NCBI GenBank assembly: GCA_009772935.1
Contig: WOUR01000003.1
Coordinates: 107,515 to 171,514, forward strand
Source: Rhodospirillaceae bacterium
GTDB lineage: Bacteria > Pseudomonadota > Alphaproteobacteria > Reyranellales > Reyranellaceae
Direction of reading: 5' to 3'
Length of the DNA: 64,000 nt
The first letter of the stretch is position 1; the number at the start of each line of letters is the position of its first letter. Below, piece after piece: positions 59,367 to 64,000 of this stretch. The position numbers were made by a program, and so were the translations under genes. Under the pieces are notes generated by a model that saw only the letters and a list, made by a program, of their open reading frames with translations, was not told the DNA's origin and made no database searches.

Positions 59367-59696
59367 ATGCGTACATTGATCCTCGTCGCCCTGCTGTCGC
59401 TGGCGGCCTGTTCGGTGAACCAGCAGTATTCGGAGCCTTGGACCGTGAAAGCGGTCGGCAAGACGTACGAGGCGCGCGATGCCTGTCTCCAGAGGCAGGC
59501 GGCACCTTTTGCGGTCGATACGTCGGACGCGTCGAGTGCCGGACGAACCGTCAGTGCGAACTGCCAGGCCGAGACGGACGCCCTGATCGCCAGCAGCAAC
59601 CCGCACAGGGACCCGGCCGTTACGGCCGCCATCCGCCAGGATACGGATTTCCGGGCGACCGGTTACGTCCTGAAGGCCCGCGGTCAGAACAACTAG
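59367..59696 (+). CDS. Small putative lipoprotein
   Basis: A 109-residue protein starting 'MRTLILVALLSLAACSVNQQ', an Sec/SpII signal with lipobox LAAC, so probably an outer- or inner-membrane lipoprotein. The mature part is polar with two further cysteines (in 'DACLQRQ' and 'ANCQAE'), possibly disulfide-bonded. No known domain. It lies 31 bp after selC on the same strand. Similar small lipoproteins are common in alphaproteobacteria, function unknown. Confidence 0.7.
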   Translation: MRTLILVALLSLAACSVNQQYSEPWTVKAVGKTYEARDACLQRQAAPFAVDTSDASSAGRTVSANCQAETDALIASSNPHRDPAVTAAIRQDTDFRATGYVLKARGQNN

Positions 59697-59711
59697 GCCA
59701 GCAAGACGAGG

Positions 59712-59900
59712 ATGGGCCGACAGGTCCAAGAGGACGACGTGACGAACGAGGACGCAAAGATCGCACTGGCCAATCTCATGATCCGGAAGGCCGGCCTCAT
59801 CCGCACGATCCGGCACGAGATGAACAAGCAGGGAGTCGTCTACTCCGTCGGCCTCACCGAGATTCTCGAGGCGATCGAGCGGGCGAAGAAGGAAGACTGA
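59712..59900 (+). CDS. Small hypothetical protein, 62 residues
   Basis: A short helical, charged protein ('VTNEDAKIALANLMIRKAGL', 'YSVGLTEILEAIERAKKED'), without a membrane segment. No domain recognised. Its place between the lipoprotein and DUF992 genes with gaps of 15 and 26 bp suggests one transcription unit. Alternative start at a GTG ten codons on (DDV) is possible. Confidence 0.55.
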   Translation: MGRQVQEDDVTNEDAKIALANLMIRKAGLIRTIRHEMNKQGVVYSVGLTEILEAIERAKKED

Positions 59901-59926
59901 CTCTCAACCTCTGAAAGGATGCCAAC

Positions 59927-60439
59927 ATGCTTCGATCCATACTGACGACCGCTGCGACCGCTGCCCTCGTGGCGGGCCTCGGCGTTGCGGCCCAGGCGCA
60001 GACGCCGGCCGCTCCCGGCACCCCCAAGGCCGCCGGCAAGACCGGTGCGAATGTCGGCTCGCTCACCTGCAAGGTCGCGGGCGGCATGGGCTTCATCTTC
60101 GGCTCCTCGAAGGACCTCGACTGCATCTTTGCCCGCACCGACGGCGTCGGCGAGAAGTACACCGGTGCGATCAAGCGCTACGGCGTCGACATCGGCTTCA
60201 CCAAGGAATCGCAGATCGTCTGGCTCGTCTTCGCTCCTGGCAGCATCGCTCCGGGCGCCCTGGCGGGCGGCTATGCCGGCGCGACGGCGCAGGCGACGGT
60301 GGGCGGGGGCGTCGGCGCCAACGTCCTGGTGGGCGGCGGCAGCGGCCAGGTCACCCTGCAGCCGGTCAGCGTCGAGGGCAGCGTCGGCCTGAACGTTGCC
60401 GCCGGCGTCGCCGAGGTCGAACTCAAGTACGCGAAGTAG
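59927..60439 (+). CDS. DUF992-family secreted protein
   Basis: A 170-residue protein with a signal peptide ending 'GVAAQAQ' and a mature domain matching DUF992: 'VGSLTCKVAGGMGFIFGSSK', 'DLDCIFARTDGVGEKYTGAI', 'YGVDIGFTKESQIVWLVFA' and a Gly-rich barrel-like end. The two cysteines are likely a disulfide. The family is common in alphaproteobacteria and of unknown function. A good SD (GAAAGGATG) precedes it. Confidence 0.85.
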   Translation: MLRSILTTAATAALVAGLGVAAQAQTPAAPGTPKAAGKTGANVGSLTCKVAGGMGFIFGSSKDLDCIFARTDGVGEKYTGAIKRYGVDIGFTKESQIVWLVFAPGSIAPGALAGGYAGATAQATVGGGVGANVLVGGGSGQVTLQPVSVEGSVGLNVAAGVAEVELKYAK

Positions 60440-60491
60440 TGAGGCCGTAGGGAGGCTTGCCGCGGCCCCGCCGGTCGGGTCAACTCCTGAA

Positions 60492-60989
60492 ATGCCGGCT
60501 GCCGTAGACTCCCTGATCGCCCGCCTCCAGGCGGATTGCACCGCGGCCGAAACGGCCGAGCGCACGGTGCGAGCCTCCGTCGAGGCCCAGATCAGGGAGG
60601 CCGAGCGGGCGCGCACCTTCGCCTGGCGCCGCCTCAGCGCGCTCTCCGACATGGCAAGGGTCGCTGCGCTGGAGACTGATCCGCAGATCGCGGTGGAACG
60701 CCAGCTCGAGGCGCTGTTCCGCGACATCGGCTGGATCGAGAACGGCCTTGGCGAACTGGGCGAAGGGGCAAGGCCGCTACTCGACTGGTTGCGGCCCATC
60801 GCCGAGGCGTTGCATGCCGAAGCGCACCCGCCCGAACCTCGAGACGGCACGCCACCCGAGCCGCCGGTGATCGCCGACCCGATCGCCGCCTTTCGCGCCT
60901 TCGAGGCCTGGTACGAGGCCGAACGCGGCGAGCCCTTCCTGCAGGTCTTCGACCGCTACGTGCCGCCCACGCCCGTGGTCGAATTCTAG
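60492..60989 (+). CDS. Hypothetical protein, FDH-cluster small protein 1
   Basis: A 165-residue cytoplasmic, helix-rich protein with no recognised domain. The first 100 residues are charged and coiled-coil-like ('AAETAERTVRASVEAQIREA'); the C-terminus has 'AFRAFEAWYEAERGEPFLQV'. Eight bp separate it from the next gene, which then overlaps fdhD. Linkage to fdhD suggests a role with formate dehydrogenase, unproven. Confidence 0.65.
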   Translation: MPAAVDSLIARLQADCTAAETAERTVRASVEAQIREAERARTFAWRRLSALSDMARVAALETDPQIAVERQLEALFRDIGWIENGLGELGEGARPLLDWLRPIAEALHAEAHPPEPRDGTPPEPPVIADPIAAFRAFEAWYEAERGEPFLQVFDRYVPPTPVVEF

Positions 60990-60996
60990 GCGGGCG

Positions 60997-61368
60997 ATGA
61001 CGACCGATTTCGAACACTGGCTCCGGGCGCAGTTCGCCGAGACCGGCCCGTTCACGATCTTCATCCTGCTGGTGCGGATCACCTCGTCCAGCGCGGTGCC
61101 GCTGCGATCGAGCTACGCCCATCTGATCGGCGACGAGATGACGTGGCAGGAGATGCGGGCCCTGCTCGACGGCGCACGGGCCCCATGGGACGCCGTCGCC
61201 TTCTTCGTCGGGCTGGGACACGAAGGCGGCCCGCTGCCCGATCAGGTGGCCGTGCGCAAGCTCAAGGAGGTCGAGGCCGACGTGAAGGCCGATCCGCTGG
61301 TCCTGAACCGCGGCCTGTTCTTCGATCGCGAGGGGCGGCACCTGCGAATCGACGAGACCAAGGCATGA
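60997..61368 (+). CDS. Hypothetical protein, FDH-cluster small protein 2
   Basis: A 123-residue protein with a start 'TTDFEHWLRAQFAETGPFTI' and core 'ARAPWDAVAFFVGLGHEGGP'. No signal peptide or known domain. The stop overlaps the fdhD ATG by 4 bp, so its product is made in step with FdhD. Confidence 0.7.
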   Translation: MTTDFEHWLRAQFAETGPFTIFILLVRITSSSAVPLRSSYAHLIGDEMTWQEMRALLDGARAPWDAVAFFVGLGHEGGPLPDQVAVRKLKEVEADVKADPLVLNRGLFFDREGRHLRIDETKA

Positions 61369-62165
61369 GCCGCGACGGCTCGGTTCGCCGGCTGGCCCGC
61401 CGTCTCACCGCCGGCGGCAGCGAGATGCTGGAGGAGACCGTCGCCGAGGAGGTCGCTGTGGCGCTGGTCTACAACGGGATCAGCCATGCCGTGATGATGG
61501 CGACGCCCTGCGACCTCGAGGATTTCGCCCGCGGCTTTTCCCTCACCGAGCGGATCGTCGAGCGGCCGTCGGAAATCTACGACATCGAGGTCGAGCCGGT
61601 CGGGCGCGGCATCGAGGTCAGGCTCGAGATTGCGACACCACGGATGGCGGGTCTCCAGGAACGGCGGCGCAGCCTCGCCGGGCGCACCGGCTGCGGCCTG
61701 TGCGGCGTCGACAGCCTGCACGCGGCATTGCGCCCGGTGCCGGCGGTATCCGGTCCGCAACCGGTGGCGCGTCTCGCCATCGAGCGGGCGATGAAGGAGC
61801 TGCCGTCGCATCAGAACATCAACCGGGCGAACGGGGCCACGCATGCCGCGGCCTGGGCGTCGGCCGAGGGCACGCTGGTCGCCGTGCGCGAGGATGTCGG
61901 CCGTCACAACGCACTCGACAAGCTGGCCGGCGCGCTGGCGCGCAGCGGCGGCGCCGGACCTGGTGGCTTCGTGGTCGTGACCAGCCGCTGTTCCTACGAG
62001 ATGGTGCAGAAGGCGGCGGCGATCGGGGCGTCGGCGATCGCCGCCGTTTCCGCGCCGACGTCGTTCGCCATCGAGACGGCGGAGCAGGCGGGCATCGCGC
62101 TGGCGGCCTTCGTGCGGGCCGGACGTCTGACCGTCTATGCCCATGCGGAGCGCATCGTCGCGTGA
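61365..62165 (+). CDS. fdhD: Formate dehydrogenase sulfurtransferase FdhD
   Basis: A 266-residue FdhD-family protein. It passes sulfur from IscS to the Mo/W-bis-MGD cofactor of formate dehydrogenase; the required cysteines are C110 and C113 in 'GRTGCGLCGVDSL'. Other motifs: 'DLEDFARGFSLTERIV', 'VAVREDVGRHNALDKLAG' and 'VVTSRCSYEMVQKAA'. It overlaps its neighbours on both sides by 4 bp (stop overlaps mobB GTG). Confidence 0.96.
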   Translation: MSRDGSVRRLARRLTAGGSEMLEETVAEEVAVALVYNGISHAVMMATPCDLEDFARGFSLTERIVERPSEIYDIEVEPVGRGIEVRLEIATPRMAGLQERRRSLAGRTGCGLCGVDSLHAALRPVPAVSGPQPVARLAIERAMKELPSHQNINRANGATHAAAWASAEGTLVAVREDVGRHNALDKLAGALARSGGAGPGGFVVVTSRCSYEMVQKAAAIGASAIAAVSAPTSFAIETAEQAGIALAAFVRAGRLTVYAHAERIVA

Positions 62166-62650
62166 GCGCGCCGCGGCTCTTCGGAATCACCGGCTGGAAG
62201 AACGCCGGCAAGACGACGCTGACGGAGCGTCTGGTGGCCGAGTTCGTGCGCCGCGGCTGGCGGGTGTCGACCATCAAGCACGCCCATCACGACATCGACA
62301 TCGACCGGCCGGGCAGCGATTCGTATCGTCATCGCGCCGCCGGTGCCGGCGAGGTCGCCCTCGTCGGTGGCCGACGCTACGCCATCATGCGCGAGACACC
62401 GGAGCCGTCGATCTCGGAGGTGCTGGCGCGGCTCGCGCCCGCGGATCTCGTGCTGATCGAGGGCTACAAACGCGAAGCACACCTCAAGATCGAGGTGCGC
62501 GCTTCCCCCGAGGCCGAGCCGCTGGCGCCGGGTGATCCCGCCATCGTGGCGATCGCCGCCGATGTCCAGCCGGTCGAAGGCAATTTGCCGTGGTTCCGGC
62601 GGGACGACATCGCGGCCATTGCCGACTTCATCGCCGCGAGGATCGGCTGA
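62162..62650 (+). CDS. mobB: Molybdopterin-guanine dinucleotide biosynthesis protein MobB
   Basis: A 162-residue P-loop GTPase. Walker A is GWKNAGKTT (residues 11-19); 'TIKHAHHDIDIDRPGSDSY' is the MobB signature and 'LVLIEGYKREAHLKIEV' follows. It assists MobA in adding GMP to molybdopterin, giving the cofactor of FdnG. The start is GTG 62162, overlapping the fdhD stop. mobA is not in view. Confidence 0.94.
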   Translation: MSAPRLFGITGWKNAGKTTLTERLVAEFVRRGWRVSTIKHAHHDIDIDRPGSDSYRHRAAGAGEVALVGGRRYAIMRETPEPSISEVLARLAPADLVLIEGYKREAHLKIEVRASPEAEPLAPGDPAIVAIAADVQPVEGNLPWFRRDDIAAIADFIAARIG

Positions 62651-62660
62651 CGCGGGCTGG

Positions 62661-63884
62661 TCAGTGACCCGGGGGCATGCCCGCCTTCTGTCCCACGAAG
62701 GCGCCGCCGGCCCGATAGTTCGGACCGTTCACCGAGAAGGTTCCGGCCTGATAGTTCGGATATCCCTGTCCGATGAAGGCGCCGTTCATGTTCATCGTGC
62801 GGCCGGGCGTGCTGGGATTGGTCGTCGGCATGGTTGCCTGGAAACCGTAGTTGCCGGTCCGGGTCGTGGTCCCGCTGTAGCTGCTGTTGTTGAAATTCGC
62901 GGTGGTGGTGCCGCTGTTCGAGCCCATCGACCAGACCTGCTGATACGTACCCGTACCGAAGGAATAGTTGCCGTTGTTCCTTACGAGACCGCCCATCACC
63001 CCGTTGTACGTGATGGTCTGCTGCGACTGGTTCGCTCTCGAGACGATTTCCGGAAGGTTGGACGGCGCCGTCTCGAAGGCATTGGTCAGCGCATTGGTCA
63101 GGATATTGCTCGGGTTGACGTTGCGCGGCCCGGGCCCGCTGCCAAAGCGATCGCCCAGTGTGTTCCCGGAACCCTGTCCGGAATTGGCGCCCGAGAAGCC
63201 GGAGTTCTGGGCGGCCTGATCGGCACCGCCCTGACCGCCGCCCCGGCTGCCTTCGAGCTGGGCGAAGAGGGCGCCCAGGGCACCCGGAGGCACGGCACTG
63301 GCCAGGCCCGGGAGGCCTCCGAAGAAGGTCGTCACCTGGAAGCCGGGGCGCGTGACGATCTCCAGCTTGCCGCCGGCGCCGACCGTCATGCTGATGCCGA
63401 AGACGAAGATCGACATCGTCTCCTGCTGGCCGACATCGAAGATGCTGATGCCGCCGCGGATGCCGATGGTGCTCGACGGGGTGGTGACGGTGATGGCGTT
63501 GGTCTTGCTGATCTTGCCGCCGACCAGGCGAAACACGCCCTTGCTGGCGTTGATCGCGAGGTCGCCGGTCTTGGTCGCCGGATCGTAGACGAACTTGTCG
63601 ATGGTGAGCTGGGCGTTCGGGCCGACGGACAGCGACGTGCCGTCGAGGAACATGAGGTGTGCCCGGTCGCTCGCCGATGTCGTGATCACCTCGTTGGCCT
63701 GGACGTCCACTCCCACGCGCAGCACGCGTTCGGCTTCCGTGGGCGGCTTGCCCCGCGGATCGCCCTCGGCAGCCGAGGTGACGCCGACCTTGGCGCTGGC
63801 CGCGACCGGCAGAAGGGAAGTGCCCGCAGCGAGGAGTGCAGCGGTCAGCAGGGACAGGTTCGCGCCGGAAAATCTGGTGGCCAC
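62661..63884 (-). CDS. FecR-domain protein with Gly/Asn-rich tail
   Basis: A 407-residue secreted protein. GTG 63884 has AGGAG 6 nt upstream and gives a signal peptide ending 'LPVAASA'; ATG 63938 is an alternative. A FecR domain covers about 45-160 ('VITTSASDRAHLMFLDGTSL', 'AINASKGVFRLVGGKISKTN', 'SSTIGIRGG'). The rest is low-complexity Gly/Ser/Asn ('GGGQGGADQAAQNSGFSGAN') with short repeat-like 'GNYSFGTGTYQQ' parts. Such proteins are surface or scaffold proteins; no TonB or sigma partner is adjacent. Confidence 0.85.
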   Translation of the reverse strand: MATRFSGANLSLLTAALLAAGTSLLPVAASAKVGVTSAAEGDPRGKPPTEAERVLRVGVDVQANEVITTSASDRAHLMFLDGTSLSVGPNAQLTIDKFVYDPATKTGDLAINASKGVFRLVGGKISKTNAITVTTPSSTIGIRGGISIFDVGQQETMSIFVFGISMTVGAGGKLEIVTRPGFQVTTFFGGLPGLASAVPPGALGALFAQLEGSRGGGQGGADQAAQNSGFSGANSGQGSGNTLGDRFGSGPGPRNVNPSNILTNALTNAFETAPSNLPEIVSRANQSQQTITYNGVMGGLVRNNGNYSFGTGTYQQVWSMGSNSGTTTANFNNSSYSGTTTRTGNYGFQATMPTTNPSTPGRTMNMNGAFIGQGYPNYQAGTFSVNGPNYRAGGAFVGQKAGMPPGH

Positions 63885-64000
63885 TGTGATCTCCTGAGCG
63901 GCGCTAGAGCGTATCTCGATTGGATAGACGATATCCATCGTTTGCGAAGTAGTTGGCGCACTCGCTGGGGCAGTAGCGGTGGAGGAGTTTGCCGACGGCG
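63885..64000. other. Window end, no gene called
   Basis: The last 116 bases include the FecR gene ribosome site and upstream region. I see no supportable further coding start or end here. Confidence 0.5.

Overview
The window looks like a chromosomal segment of a free-living, strongly GC-rich alphaproteobacterium. The support is indirect: a DUF992 protein, an LTXXQ protein, a monofunctional GlpD, separate glyQ/glyS, tight ATGA-overlapped operons and high third-position GC throughout. A Rhodospirillales/Reyranella-like or Hyphomicrobiales relative seems likely, but there is no rRNA or other marker to settle the order. I see no phage, transposase, CRISPR array or replication origin.

Layout. 1-3919: end of a dipeptide/oligopeptide ABC importer (substrate-binding protein tail, two permeases, two ATPases). 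3926-6171: an ECF sigma/anti-sigma pair facing a secreted DUF4394 protein across a shared promoter region, closed by a strong terminator and a tRNA-Pro(CGG) gene. 6447-9813: aspartate dehydrogenase, a Spy/LTXXQ-like periplasmic protein, glycerol-3-phosphate dehydrogenase and a small membrane/zinc-ribbon protein. 9835-16914: a compact operon glyQ-glyS-ppdK-meaB-HIT behind a good sigma-70 promoter. 16911-21003: a LysR regulator, an unusual membrane-domain/nucleotidyltransferase fusion with two GNAT paralogues, and a small protein behind a near-consensus sigma-54 promoter. 21017-29193 (minus strand): YgfZ, then gamma-glutamyltransferase and a complete second peptide importer, which reads as uptake and cleavage of gamma-glutamyl peptides. 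29284-49010: mixed housekeeping and accessory genes: a frameshifted sulfotransferase, acrylyl-CoA reductase-like protein, cardiolipin synthase, EEP phosphatase, CPA2 antiporter, DenD-like dehydrogenase, methyltransferase, two tandem paralogous membrane proteins, an intergenic repeat patch, acyl-CoA carboxylase beta subunit, a P-loop kinase-like ATPase, 5-oxoprolinase pxpABC, a lone CoxL-like molybdenum hydroxylase and an SGNH-like protein.

The most coherent system is at 49178-62650: a selenocysteine-dependent, Tat-exported, membrane-bound formate dehydrogenase (fdnGHI) with fdhE, selA, a Sel1-repeat protein, selB, selC (tRNA-Sec), fdhD and mobB. The in-frame UGA at 49769-49771 (residue 198) aligns with the known Sec site of FdnG and is followed by a SECIS-like hairpin, so the two apparent reading frames are one gene. 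Against this, selB as given has lost about 50 nt encoding the G-domain switch I region and is frameshifted. If real, selenoprotein synthesis should fail; if a sequence error, the set is complete. Between selC and fdhD lie five small uncharacterised genes that may be accessory to formate dehydrogenase.

The window ends in a FecR-domain protein with a long Gly/Asn-rich tail.
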